From CBDFGT01 sp965247225 (GTDB lineage: Bacteria; Pseudomonadota; Alphaproteobacteria; Rhizobiales; Rhizobiaceae), in NCBI GenBank assembly GCA_965247225.1, contig CBDFGT010000036.1, positions 1 to 57,271 of the forward strand: a DNA stretch of 57,271 bases, in the 5' to 3' direction. Position 1 is the stretch's first letter; each line of letters begins with the position of its first letter. The notes beneath the pieces were generated by a model. The model ran no database searches and was not told the DNA's origin. It was given only the letters and a program-made list of their open reading frames with translations. The position numbers and the translations under genes were made by a program. This document shows, piece after piece, positions 44,256 to 52,257 of this stretch.

Positions 44256-44402
44256 TACCAGATCTGGATGACAGGAAGCTATCGCGTGGGACCGGAGGCC
44301 TTCATCCGGCGAGGGACGCATTCCGCAGGGCGATGCTCCCGCATCGGTTAAGGATTGCGACAACGTCGGTGAAGGAAATCCGGCGGTCATCGAGATCTGG
44401 TA
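44256..44402. repeat. 147-bp element with terminal inverted repeats (MITE-like)
   Basis: TACCAGATCTGGATGAC (44256-44272) and GTCATCGAGATCTGGTA (44386-44402) are inverted repeats with one mismatch that bound a GC-rich internal sequence. It fills most of the gap between the ABC-F gene and ybaN, ending 16 bases before the ybaN start. It could be a non-autonomous transposable element or a structured leader. No gene is seen inside. Confidence 0.5.
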
Positions 44403-44417
44403 CAAGGAGGCCTTGCA

Positions 44418-44774
44418 ATGCGTTACCTGTGGATTGGCCTGGGCTTTCTCAATGTAGGGCTTGGTATTGTCGGCGCTTTTCTGCCGGTCATGCCGACCAC
44501 AGTCTTCCTGATCATGGCCGCATTTTGTTTTGCCAGGGGTTCACCGCATCTGCATGCATGGCTGATGAACCACCGGCGATTTGGACCGCCCTTGCAGAAC
44601 TGGAAAAAGCATGGAGCTATTTCGCGCAAGGCCAAACGGCTTGCCGTATCGATGATGGCTGCATCCTTTGTGATTTCAGCGCTGGCCGGTCTGTCAACCG
44701 TGTTTCTTTTGATAGAATTTGCGGTCCTGGCCTGTGTTTCCGCCTTCATTTTGACCCGGCCGGACGGCGCATAA
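44418..44774 (+). CDS. ybaN: YbaN-family (DUF454) inner-membrane protein
   Basis: The 118-residue protein has the DUF454 pattern: GLGFLNVGLGIVGAFLPVMPTTVFLIMAAFCFARGSP, then HRRFGPPLQNW with KAKRLA. Three to four membrane helices are predicted. Its function is unknown in any organism to my knowledge. The ATG follows AAGGAGGCCTTGC, a strong ribosome site, and lies right after the 147-base element. Confidence 0.88.
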   Translation: MRYLWIGLGFLNVGLGIVGAFLPVMPTTVFLIMAAFCFARGSPHLHAWLMNHRRFGPPLQNWKKHGAISRKAKRLAVSMMAASFVISALAGLSTVFLLIEFAVLACVSAFILTRPDGA

Positions 44775-44825
44775 AACAGCCGTCGCGATTCCATTGAGCC
44801 CTGAAACGCTCCTGCGGCAGGCAAC

Positions 44826-44851
44826 AAAAAAGCGGGGCTGAACCCCGCTTT
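44826..44851. terminator. bidirectional terminator between ybaN and cspA
   Basis: AAAAAAGCGGGG and CCCCGCTTT pair around CTGAA. On the minus strand the stem is followed by TTTTTTG, giving a good terminator for cspA; on the plus strand TTTCCC follows, a weaker terminator for ybaN. Confidence 0.8.
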
Positions 44852-44982
44852 CCCACACCGGTCTCGCCGGTTTCCTTCGCAGCACACCGCCGTTACATCC
44901 GTGGTCAGCAGCGCGAAAGTTGATATCTTATCGCAGAAGATAGTGAACAATTTATGAATGTTCAAGACTTCTGCGGTCATAA

Positions 44983-45192
44983 TCAGACAAGAGCCAGCTT
45001 TGCAGCCGATTCGCGACCGGACTTGACATCACGTTCCAGCTCGAATGTCACGTCCTGACCTTCTGCCAGAGAGCTGAGGCCCGCACGGTCAAGAGCGGAG
45101 ATGTGAACAAACACATCCTTGCCGCCGTCATTGCGTTCGATAAAGCCAAAACCTTTTTGGCCGTTGTACCACTTAACTTTTCCATCGATCAT
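44983..45192 (-). CDS. cspA: cold shock protein CspA
   Basis: The 69-residue single cold-shock domain starts GKVKWYNGQKGFGFIERNDGGKDVFVHISAL, carrying both RNA-binding motifs (KGFGFI and VFVHI). It melts RNA structures and is often cold-induced. The ATG at 45192 gives the normal N-terminus; the frame is open further upstream but that is the long leader typical of such genes. rpsU lies upstream on the same strand. Confidence 0.96.
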   Translation of the reverse strand: MIDGKVKWYNGQKGFGFIERNDGGKDVFVHISALDRAGLSSLAEGQDVTFELERDVKSGRESAAKLALV

Positions 45193-45374
45193 AACGATGT
45201 CCTTTGGGCTTTTGAGGATAGGGTCAGACGTCTTGTGCCTGTCCCTGACGATCGATATTTCTTGAAAACAGGATGGCGGATGCAAATCAGGGCATACCGC
45301 TAAAAGCCAATCTTGGGCCGGAAAACTCGACAGGTTGCATGTAGGATCTTTTATTCTGCTTTCAAGATGAATCA

Positions 45375-45635
45375 TTAAAAAGCTGCGGCCCGCTCTGGCC
45401 GCGCCGGCATGATTTTCTTTTTCGGCATTGGCAAAACACCTTCGCGCTGCAGCTTCTTGCGTTCCAGCTTGCGGGTCCGGCGAATGGCTTCGGCCTTTTC
45501 CCGTGTCTTTTTTTCCGATGGCTTTTCGTAAGCGGCACGGGCCTTCATTTCACGGAAAACACCTTCGCGCTGCAATTTCTTTTTCAGGACACGAAGGGCC
45601 TGGTCGACATTGTTATCACGGACGAGAACTTGCAA
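45375..45635 (-). CDS. rpsU: 30S ribosomal protein S21
   Basis: The 86-residue protein begins MQVLVRDNNVDQALRVLKKKLQREG, the clear start of S21, and contains the EMKARAAYEKPSEKKTR segment. The extra C-terminal part (repeat of KKLQREGV, then PMPKKK) is the longer alphaproteobacterial form. It may be transcribed together with cspA, which starts about 180 bases downstream on the same strand. Confidence 0.96.
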   Translation of the reverse strand: MQVLVRDNNVDQALRVLKKKLQREGVFREMKARAAYEKPSEKKTREKAEAIRRTRKLERKKLQREGVLPMPKKKIMPARPERAAAF

Positions 45636-45745
45636 AATAACTCCTTTGAGGGCCTGCCGGGTTCCATTTGCGGAAAAACAGACAATAAGCCGGGCAGGGA
45701 TGGCCCGGGCGGGGAATACAGGGATAGGTCAAAAAATCGCCTCTA

Positions 45746-45850
45746 AAGCGTGTTGCAATCTTCCAGATTCGATTGCCACGCTTCAAGTCTTTGTTTTTAC
45801 GCATGTCGTTAACGCAAAACCGCTACAGACTTTTGCGCGGCACGCATCAG
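45746..45850 (+). repeat. dispersed ~105-bp palindromic repeat, copy 1
   Basis: The sequence beginning AAAGCGTGTTGC, then ATCTTCCAGATTCGATTGCC, TACGCATGTCGTTA and CGCAAAACCGCT matches the copy at 50559-50662 almost base for base. The ends (AAAGCGTGTTGC and the reverse complement of GCGCGGCACGCAT) are inverted repeats. It resembles short palindromic repeats known from Brucella and relatives. This copy lies between rpsU and a small gene. Confidence 0.75.
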
Positions 45851-45858
45851 GTGAAATT

Positions 45859-45996
45859 TCACTTCGGTTTTACGCCCTTTGAAGACGCATTGTCCATCTG
45901 GTTCTTGAAGGACGATACGGCTTCAGGCTTGACCTTGGTTTTGTCTTGTTTGGGTTTTTTTACTTCCCGGTTCGAACGTTGCTGGCCTTTAGCCAT
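45859..45996 (-). CDS. small conserved basic protein (45 aa)
   Basis: A 45-residue Lys/Gln-rich peptide beginning MAKGQQRSNREVKKPKQ. Small proteins starting this way are widespread in proteobacteria, without known function. AGGA lies eight bases before the ATG. Its first 37 bases overlap the end of the upstream gene in another frame, which suggests coupled translation. Confidence 0.65.
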   Translation of the reverse strand: MAKGQQRSNREVKKPKQDKTKVKPEAVSSFKNQMDNASSKGVKPK

Positions 45997-46247
45997 GGAT
46001 CTTTTCCTTTGCTGACGGAGCCGGGAGCGGGTCCGCTGCCCGAAGCCGGTGAATTTTCGATATCGATATCGTCTTCCGAAATCATGCGGTCATAAGATTC
46101 CGTTTCAAACCGCACACGGTACTGACGAAAACCCTGGGATTCGGGAAGGGCGGCAAGGACACGACAGGGACCGCCGGATTTCAGTGTACGGCTCGATCGT
46201 TCTTTCAAAACAATGCGGTCACCAATCTTGTATTGATGTCTGTCCAT
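45960..46247 (-). CDS. hypothetical protein, small basic-acidic (95 aa)
   Basis: The 95-residue protein starts MDRHQYKIGDRIVLKERSSRTLKSG and continues with a strand-rich part (YRVRFETESYDRMISEDDI) before a low-complexity Ser/Gly/Pro tail. The first part looks like a small SH3-like barrel. GGAG lies six bases before the ATG at 46247; an ATG 12 bases upstream overlaps that site and is less likely. Family unknown; related proteins occur in Rhizobiales as far as I recall. Confidence 0.7.
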   Translation of the reverse strand: MDRHQYKIGDRIVLKERSSRTLKSGGPCRVLAALPESQGFRQYRVRFETESYDRMISEDDIDIENSPASGSGPAPGSVSKGKDPWLKASNVRTGK

Positions 46248-46259
46248 ATCAGTCTCCAT

Positions 46260-46644
46260 TGCACGTCACAGGATCCGTGTGGGAGAAACCGCTGCTATAC
46301 TCCCCACCCTGCCTTCGGGCAGAATAGCGGTACGTAACGAAAACTCGTGTGCGACAATAAAAAATCCAAGCCGACATGACTGTCGTCTTGTGAAAGCAAG
46401 CTATTTTCAGGAACAAACGAGCCTTGAGGTGCCAAAAAAGTCGGCACACGTTCTTGAGCCCCCAGAGTGACAGATTGCCAGCAAAATACAAGGCATATTT
46501 GTCGATGCCCGGCTGGCACGCGAAAACGGCCTTGCACGCAGGCCCTTGCGACATTAGTTTCCCGCTGCCTCCCGTGCGACAACACCGGTGCAGACACGCA
46601 GTGCAGATCCCTGAAACCCTTCTTGCGGAAAGCCGAAGAACGCG
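46260..46644. other. intergenic region upstream of metA
   Basis: 385 bases with no recognised gene. A stable hairpin CTGCC-TTCG-GGCAG lies at 46309-46322 inside a longer dyad (CCGCT...AGCGG). I looked for the SAM-II riboswitch that often precedes metA in Rhizobiales and did not find its conserved blocks. Confidence 0.4.
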
Positions 46645-47571
46645 ATGCCCATCAAGATTCCCGATACATTACCCGCCTTCCAGACTCTCAAGGATGAGGG
46701 GGTCATTGTCATGTCTGAAACAGTGGCGGGTCGCCAGGATATCAGGCCGCTGAAGATCGGGCTTCTCAATCTGATGCCGAACAAGATCAAGACCGAGGTC
46801 CAGATGGCACGTCTTCTGGGTGCGTCGCCGCTGCAGGTGGAATTGTCTCTGGTCCGCATCGGTGGTCATAAGGCCAAGAATACATCGGAAGACCATCTCC
46901 TGTCCTTTTACAGCACATGGGAGGAGGTAAGGGATCAGAAATTCGACGGCTTCATTATCACCGGCGCACCCATCGAGACACTCGACTATCAGGATGTCGC
47001 CTACTGGAGCGAAATGGAGCAGATTCTCGACTGGACGCAAACCCACGTCCATTCCACCATGAGTGTGTGCTGGGGAGCCATGGCGGCGATCTGGCACTTT
47101 AATCATGTGCCGAAATACACGCTCGATAAAAAAGCCTTTGGTGTCTATCGCCATCGCAATCTGAACCGGGCATCCCCCTATCTCAACGGATTTTCCGATG
47201 ATTTTCAGATTCCCGTTTCCCGCTGGACCGAGGTGCGCCGCGCTGATATCGAAAAAGCACCCGGGCTTGAAATCCTGATGGAATCGGATGTGACCGGCGT
47301 GTGTATTGTCCATGAGAAAAAGGGCAACAGGCTCTATGTTTTCAACCATGTGGAATATGACAGCAATTCCCTGGCGGATGAATATTTCCGGGATGTCCGG
47401 GCCGGCGTGTCCATTGACCTGCCACACAATTATTTCCCGGACGACAATCCGCAAAAGAGTCCGCTCAACCGCTGGCGCAGCCATGCCCACTTGCTGTTTG
47501 GCAACTGGATCAACACAATTTACCAGACAACACCTTATGACCTGAACCAGATTGGCACCCCTGCGGGTTAA
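46645..47571 (+). CDS. metA: homoserine O-acetyltransferase (MetA family)
   Basis: The 308-residue enzyme acylates homoserine in the first step of methionine synthesis. The catalytic Cys142 is in SVCWGAMAA, and the His and Glu of the triad lie in VFNHVEYDS. Residue 111 is Glu (GAPIET), the residue linked with acetyl-CoA use; E. coli MetA has Gly there and uses succinyl-CoA. The enzyme is therefore predicted to be an acetyltransferase despite its common annotation as succinyltransferase. Confidence 0.93.
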   Translation: MPIKIPDTLPAFQTLKDEGVIVMSETVAGRQDIRPLKIGLLNLMPNKIKTEVQMARLLGASPLQVELSLVRIGGHKAKNTSEDHLLSFYSTWEEVRDQKFDGFIITGAPIETLDYQDVAYWSEMEQILDWTQTHVHSTMSVCWGAMAAIWHFNHVPKYTLDKKAFGVYRHRNLNRASPYLNGFSDDFQIPVSRWTEVRRADIEKAPGLEILMESDVTGVCIVHEKKGNRLYVFNHVEYDSNSLADEYFRDVRAGVSIDLPHNYFPDDNPQKSPLNRWRSHAHLLFGNWINTIYQTTPYDLNQIGTPAG

Positions 47572-47585
47572 CAACCGTATTGCGG

Positions 47586-47618
47586 CACCGGAGGCGCAAT
47601 TGCCATATGCCTCCGGTG
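47586..47618. terminator. hairpin between metA and galM
   Basis: CACCGGAGGC and GCCTCCGGTG form a perfect ten-base stem with a 13-base loop, starting 14 bases after the metA stop. No T-run follows, so it is a weak or Rho-assisted terminator or a messenger-stabilising structure. Confidence 0.5.
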
Positions 47619-47667
47619 TCCAGAATTTCCACCATCCCCTCAACAATAGCCAGGAACGAAAACAATC

Positions 47668-48678
47668 ATGCAGAAGAAAGCAATTGGAACAACGCCTGCA
47701 GGCCAGACTGTTGAACAGGTGGTCATTTCCGGCGGCGGGCTGACCGCCACCGTCATGACATGGGGTGCCGTGATCATGGACCTCAGGCTTGAGGGTCATG
47801 CCCCTCCACTGATGCTGGGTTTTGACACTTTTGAAAACTACCCAAAATATTCGTCCTATTTTGGCGCAACGCCCGGGCGCTGTTCCAACCGTATTGCCGC
47901 CGGCAGGTTTTCCATCGATGGCAAGGACTATCAGCTGGAATGCAACGAGAAGGGCATAACACACCTGCATGGCGGTTCGGACGGGATCGCCAAGCGTAAC
48001 TGGACCATCATCGATCTGGCGCAGGACAAGGTTGTCCTGCAGATTGTCGATCCTGACGGTCGCGCCGGATATCCCGGAAACTGCACGGTTACAGCCACAT
48101 ATCACCTCAAGGCTGGCGGCATATTGTCGGTTGTCTACGAATCGACCACTGACCAGCCAACGCCGGTGAATATTTGCCAGCACAGCTATTTCAAGCTGGA
48201 CGACCTTGATGACACGCTCGATCACGACATCATGATTGACGCCTATGCCTATCTTCCAACGGACGAACGCCAGATTCCCACGGGGGAAGTCCGTCCTGTT
48301 GACGGCACCGGCTTTGATCTGCGGACGCCGAAATCCATGCGCCAGACGGTGAACGGCGAACAGGTTCTCTATGATCACAATTTCTGCCTGTCGCCGGAAC
48401 GGGTGGAAAAGCGGCATGTCGCCGGGGCTTTCAGCCGCCATTCCGGCGTCAGCCTGGATGTGTTTACCACGGAACCGGGCGTTCAGTTCTATGCCGCTTT
48501 CAAGCTGAACACAGCAGTGCCGGGCCTTGAGGGCAAGACCTATGGTCCCTTTGCAGGCTTTTGTCTGGAAACCCAGGTCTGGCCGGATTCCATCAATCAC
48601 ATCCATTTTCCAAATGCCATCCTGCGCCCCGGCGAGACACTTCTCCAGGAAACAGACTACGTGTTTGCAAAGGCATAG
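47668..48678 (+). CDS. galM: aldose 1-epimerase
   Basis: The 336-residue protein is a mutarotase that interconverts alpha and beta anomers of aldoses. The family motifs are GRCSNRIAAGRF (GRVANRI type), the first catalytic His in HGG (THLHGGSDG), the second in QHSYFKLDD and the catalytic Glu in ETQVWPDSINH. Length and motifs agree with GalM. It is on the same strand as metA but functionally unrelated. Confidence 0.93.
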   Translation: MQKKAIGTTPAGQTVEQVVISGGGLTATVMTWGAVIMDLRLEGHAPPLMLGFDTFENYPKYSSYFGATPGRCSNRIAAGRFSIDGKDYQLECNEKGITHLHGGSDGIAKRNWTIIDLAQDKVVLQIVDPDGRAGYPGNCTVTATYHLKAGGILSVVYESTTDQPTPVNICQHSYFKLDDLDDTLDHDIMIDAYAYLPTDERQIPTGEVRPVDGTGFDLRTPKSMRQTVNGEQVLYDHNFCLSPERVEKRHVAGAFSRHSGVSLDVFTTEPGVQFYAAFKLNTAVPGLEGKTYGPFAGFCLETQVWPDSINHIHFPNAILRPGETLLQETDYVFAKA

Positions 48679-48739
48679 AACGCTTCAGGGTCAAAACAAG
48701 GTCTGCCAGATGTATCATGCTGCTGGCAGGCTGCCGATG

Positions 48740-49000
48740 TTATTGCTCATTTTGATGCCGTGATGCGAAACCGGTTTTTTCATAAAGGTGAAACACCCGC
48801 GTATTGTCGGCGGCAACCCGCAGCCTGACCTGTTTGTCGTTTTTGTCTCCGTTCCCTCAGGCAGATCGGCCAGAAACTCTCCACCGGCGCGTTGCCGCGC
48901 CAGAAAGGCTGGAAGCTCAAAGCTTGCGGCAATCTCTGCGGCATAGTCGTGGATAAAACAGGCGTTGCAGCCGACGCATTCTTCCCGCCGCACGGTATCA
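48740..49000 (-). pseudogene. GNAT acetyltransferase remnant
   Basis: On the minus strand the first part reads DYAAEIAASFELPAFLARQR and AGGEFLADLPEGT, and after a frame change the end reads LRVAADNTRVFHLYEKTGF with a stop at 48740. The final piece is the typical last helix and strand of GNAT acetyltransferases (form V...N..A..LYEK.GF). The central acetyl-CoA-binding part is missing, so both a deletion and a frameshift have occurred. Confidence 0.6.
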
Positions 49001-49050
49001 TACCAACGTCTCACTCCGGCGTGCACATGCATCAAGGTGCAAGGGTATAC

Positions 49051-49926
49051 TTAACTGACCAGGGCAATAGCACCCAGTACGCCTGCACGCTCGCCAAGAC
49101 CAGCGCTGACAATGTAGGAATCCATGACGGATCGCTCTGCAAGTGCATCAATATAGCCGGCCAATCCCTGATGCAGCCGGTCGCGACTGGCTTTCAGCAC
49201 GGTTTCATGCAGCCCCACGCCACCTCCGACAATGATCCGCTGCACGGATGTGACCAGTGCCAGATTGCCGTAAAGCTGTGATAAATATCCGCCGATCAAT
49301 GTCCAGACGGGGTGATCAACAGGAAGGTCTTCACCCCTGATGCCGGTACGGGCGAGGACTGACGGACCTGCGGCAAGCCCTTCCAGGCAATCGCCATGCT
49401 TGTTGCACCCCCCTGCACAGGGGTCGGAGGGATCACGTTTGACGCTGATATGACCGGCTTCGGGATGCAACAGGCCATGCACGGTCTTGTCGCCGATCAC
49501 CAGGCCAACGCCGATGCCAGTACCAACCGTGACATAGGCAAAATTCTGCAGGCCTTGCGCCGCCCCCCAGCGCTGTTCGCTGAGGGCTGCACCATTGACA
49601 TCCGTATCAACAACAATGCGTATATCCGGCAGCACGGCGCGAATGGGCTCCAGAACGCTGATGCGCTGCCAGCCCGGTTTCGGTGTATTGAGGATACGTC
49701 CATAATCCGGGTTTTCCGGATCGACACAGACCGGGCCAAAGGCTGCAATCCCTATCCCCTTGACCGGACCGTGCGATCTTGCAAAGATCATCACTTGCCG
49801 CACAATGGCTGCCAGTGTCGTCTGCGGATCCAGCGTGTCAAACCGGACTGGCACGCTCAGGTCATCCGGCCCGGTTCCAACTGCCATCAACACTTTTGTG
49901 CCACCCATTTCGATGCCGATATACAT
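49051..49926 (-). CDS. ROK-family sugar kinase (fructokinase-like)
   Basis: The 291-residue protein has the ROK start YIGIEMGGTKVLMAVG with the ATP-binding DxGxTK-like motif (here E-M-GGTK). The zinc motif is GHISVKRDPSDPCAGGCNKHGDCLEG, with one His and three Cys as ligands. FGPVCVDPENPDYG and the arrangement fit fructokinases of the YdhR type. GGAGACAGC lies before the ATG at 49926. The adjacent aldose epimerase suggests a sugar-use neighbourhood, but the genes converge and are not an operon. Confidence 0.88.
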   Translation of the reverse strand: MYIGIEMGGTKVLMAVGTGPDDLSVPVRFDTLDPQTTLAAIVRQVMIFARSHGPVKGIGIAAFGPVCVDPENPDYGRILNTPKPGWQRISVLEPIRAVLPDIRIVVDTDVNGAALSEQRWGAAQGLQNFAYVTVGTGIGVGLVIGDKTVHGLLHPEAGHISVKRDPSDPCAGGCNKHGDCLEGLAAGPSVLARTGIRGEDLPVDHPVWTLIGGYLSQLYGNLALVTSVQRIIVGGGVGLHETVLKASRDRLHQGLAGYIDALAERSVMDSYIVSAGLGERAGVLGAIALVS

Positions 49927-50113
49927 ATGCTGTCTCCGTTGTTTTGCTTTTGATAGTCGTGCTATCATGTTCCGTCAAAGGGGCTGTGGCACGGCAAAGG
50001 TGAAAATCTGTCGCCTGCCTTTGCCAGCCGGAATGAAGAACTGTTGTGCCCCGCAAATCTCCTCTCGAAAAACACACGCGATCCCTCTATACAGAAACAA
50101 AGAAGGAGCACGT

Positions 50114-50548
50114 ATGGCCCGAAGTGACAAGACCGATGACTGGCGCGAACGCCATGCACCGGATATCAGTACATTTGAATCTCTGGCCATTGAAGCCTAC
50201 GGATCACTGCCCGAAGAGTTTCGTGCGCTTGCCGGCAATCTGATCATTGATATTGCCGATTTTCCGGATGATGACGTGTTTGAAGACATGGCACTGGAAA
50301 CACCTTTCGATCTTCTGGGCCTGTTTGAAGGTGTTGGCCTGTCAGAGCGCTTCAGCGTGGAAACGGGAGACCAGCCCAACCGCATCATGCTGTTTCGCCG
50401 GCCCATTCTGGATTACTGGGCGGAGAACGAGGAGACCCTGGGCGACATTGTCACCCATGTGCTGATCCATGAAATCGGCCACCATTTCGGCCTTTCGGAC
50501 GAGCGCATGCAGGCGATAGAAGACATGGCAGACGAGGCCACACACTGA
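50114..50548 (+). CDS. zincin-like metallopeptidase family protein
   Basis: The 144-residue protein ends with a minimal zinc protease motif HEIGHHFG (LIHEIGHHFGLSDERM). The acidic N-terminal half (ALAGNLIIDIADFPDDDVF) and the LFRRPILDYW motif match the small zincin-like family found in many alphaproteobacteria and actinobacteria. The ATG at 50114 is preceded by AAGGAGCACGT. Its substrate is unknown. Confidence 0.88.
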   Translation: MARSDKTDDWRERHAPDISTFESLAIEAYGSLPEEFRALAGNLIIDIADFPDDDVFEDMALETPFDLLGLFEGVGLSERFSVETGDQPNRIMLFRRPILDYWAENEETLGDIVTHVLIHEIGHHFGLSDERMQAIEDMADEATH

Positions 50549-50558
50549 CACCCGTCTT

Positions 50559-50662
50559 AAAGCGTGTTGCGATCTTCCAGATTCGATTGCCACGCTTCAA
50601 GTCCTTGTTTTTACGCATGTCGTTATCGCAAAACCGCTGCACAGTTTTGCGCGACATACTTT
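50559..50662 (+). repeat. dispersed ~105-bp palindromic repeat, copy 2
   Basis: Same element and orientation as 45746-45850, here complete from AAAGCGTGTTGCG to the inverted end CGCGACATACTTT. The 13-base ends pair with three mismatches. It begins ten bases after the zincin stop codon. Confidence 0.8.
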
Positions 50663-50675
50663 AATGTGACCCCTG

Positions 50676-50882
50676 CTATTGTTCGCCAAGTTTCATGTCA
50701 GGGTCATACTCCTTGCCAGGCACGTCCTTGACCACTGCCTGACCGGCATAGGTCTGGCCGGTTGTGGCATTGAAGGTTATGCTGGGGGAGCCATAAAGCT
50801 CCCAGCCGTTGTTCAGGGCCGCCGTGATCCGGTGACAGAAGGCCACATCATCCGGGCCGGTCACAAACCGATAGACTTTCAT
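50676..50882 (-). CDS. DUF1737 family small protein
   Basis: The 68-residue protein starts MKVYRFVTGPDDVAFCHRITAALNNGWELYGSPSI, the DUF1737 pattern of N-terminal Y-K-L-type strand, helix and GWELYG strand. Function unknown. Its ATG overlaps the stop of the upstream lyase gene (ATGA), which shows translational coupling. Confidence 0.88.
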   Translation of the reverse strand: MKVYRFVTGPDDVAFCHRITAALNNGWELYGSPSITFNATTGQTYAGQAVVKDVPGKEYDPDMKLGEQ

Positions 50883-51784
50883 GCAACCACACTCCGATTT
50901 TCTAACATGCGAACCCTGTGCAGCAGGTTTTCGGCATCTGCCAGATGCAGGCGTTCCACCATCTTTCCGTTCAGGTTGACCGCTCCTTGCATTTGCGCCG
51001 ACGGATGCGCAAATGCTTCTATAATTGCCCGCGCTTCCTGTACAGCCCGCATGTCGGGCGAAAATGCCCTGTTGGCTGCGTCAATTTGGGCAGGATGGAT
51101 CAGCATCTTGCCATCAAGCCCCATGGCACGACCCTGGTCACATTCGGCGGCAAAGTCTGCAAGATTGGTAAAATCATTGCAGACCGCATCAATCATATCA
51201 AGCCCGCAGGCGCGTGCAGCCAGAAGAACCTGCATGATATAGGCCAACAGAAAGGTTCGTCCCGGCTCCACGGGAATGCGCGTTGCACGGCGCAGGTCGT
51301 TCAGCCCCATCACGAAACATACCAGCCTTGCGCCTTGCGTATGGCAGCATTCGGCAATCGTGGCGGCGTTGAGAATGCCGCGCGGCGTTTCGATCATGGC
51401 CCAGATGCGGATGGTCTCATCCATATCATTGTCCGCCAGAAAATCGGCAACGGTCAGAATATCCTGCGGCTTTTCCACTTTCGGCAAAAGGATGGCGTCC
51501 GGCTTGCAGGCCAGTGCCAGGGCCAGATCCGCCTCACCCCATGGCGTATCAAGCCCGTTGATCCGGATAATGCGCTCGCGCCGGTCTGCCGGAGCCGCTG
51601 CAAACAGACCGGCAAGCTGCGCGCGTGCGGCATCCTTGCCGGAGGGTGCGACAGCATCTTCAAGATCGAAAATGATCGCGTCGCAGGCAAGGACAGGAAG
51701 CTTGTCCGGAGCCTTGCGGTTGCTGGCCGGAACGCTGAGGACGGATCGTCTGGGGCTATAGGGTCGTGTCTGGGTCATGCCCAT
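50879..51784 (-). CDS. CitE/HpcH-type CoA ester lyase
   Basis: The protein of about 301 residues is a TIM-barrel CoA ester lyase (HpcH/HpaI aldolase family, citrate lyase beta-like). Motifs are RSVLSVPASN, IIFDLEDAV (Mg ligand Asp/Glu), WAMIETPRGIL and GLDGKMLIHPAQI. Related proteins act on malyl-, methylmalyl- or citramalyl-CoA; the citE-type reaction is unlikely without alpha and gamma subunits. ATGs at 51784 and 51778 are both plausible; CAGGG lies eight bases before the first. It forms an operon with the DUF1737 gene. Confidence 0.88.
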   Translation of the reverse strand: MGMTQTRPYSPRRSVLSVPASNRKAPDKLPVLACDAIIFDLEDAVAPSGKDAARAQLAGLFAAAPADRRERIIRINGLDTPWGEADLALALACKPDAILLPKVEKPQDILTVADFLADNDMDETIRIWAMIETPRGILNAATIAECCHTQGARLVCFVMGLNDLRRATRIPVEPGRTFLLAYIMQVLLAARACGLDMIDAVCNDFTNLADFAAECDQGRAMGLDGKMLIHPAQIDAANRAFSPDMRAVQEARAIIEAFAHPSAQMQGAVNLNGKMVERLHLADAENLLHRVRMLENRSVVA

Positions 51785-51894
51785 GGTTTTGCCCTGCATC
51801 AAATCATTAATCAAGGGGTGCGATATTTCAGGCCTGGCCCTTGCAAGTCAGGGGAAGAAGGACCAGATTAAGGCTGAAGAAAAGGATTATTCTC

Positions 51895-52146
51895 ATGAAA
51901 AGTGTTCGTTCATTCTTCGTAACCTTGTCGGGCTTTACCTTCGTTGCCATCGTGGCCCTGTTGACAGCCTCCATGACGGTGGCTCTTGCAGGAATACTCT
52001 CGGTTTTGCTGCTGGCACGCGCTGTTTCCATCCGCATGGCTCCGGCCCCCGTACGCACACGCGCACAGCCGCGTCGGCCGGATCACCCTGCAGGTCAGCA
52101 GATGCGCATCTGGAACGATGGTCGCGGCCCGATCATTGATCTGTAA
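51895..52146 (+). CDS. small membrane protein, hypothetical
   Basis: The 83-residue protein has one or two membrane helices (residues 5-50, LSGFTFVAIVALLTASMTVALAG) followed by a basic-Pro rich tail and ends with IWNDGRGPIIDL. AAAGGA lies upstream of the ATG at 51895. It is not recognised but such small proteins occur upstream of leuD in relatives as far as I recall. Confidence 0.6.
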   Translation: MKSVRSFFVTLSGFTFVAIVALLTASMTVALAGILSVLLLARAVSIRMAPAPVRTRAQPRRPDHPAGQQMRIWNDGRGPIIDL

Positions 52147-52257
52147 TCCCGTCTTGCATGCGTTTTGATAAGGCGCATCCAAAGATTTTCCTTCATTTTG
52201 CCGGGAACATGCTCTAAGGCAGAACCAATTCCCGGTAAAACTGAAAGTACCGCAACC

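Noticed and set aside
46260..46644. SAM-II riboswitch upstream of metA
   Set aside because: The conserved pseudoknot blocks of SAM-II were looked for and not seen; only unrelated hairpins are present.
46669..48606. Very long minus-strand open frame (about 645 codons) antisense to metA and galM
   Set aside because: Both plus-strand genes carry complete catalytic motifs of known families; the antisense frame has no family likeness and is a by-product of codon bias.
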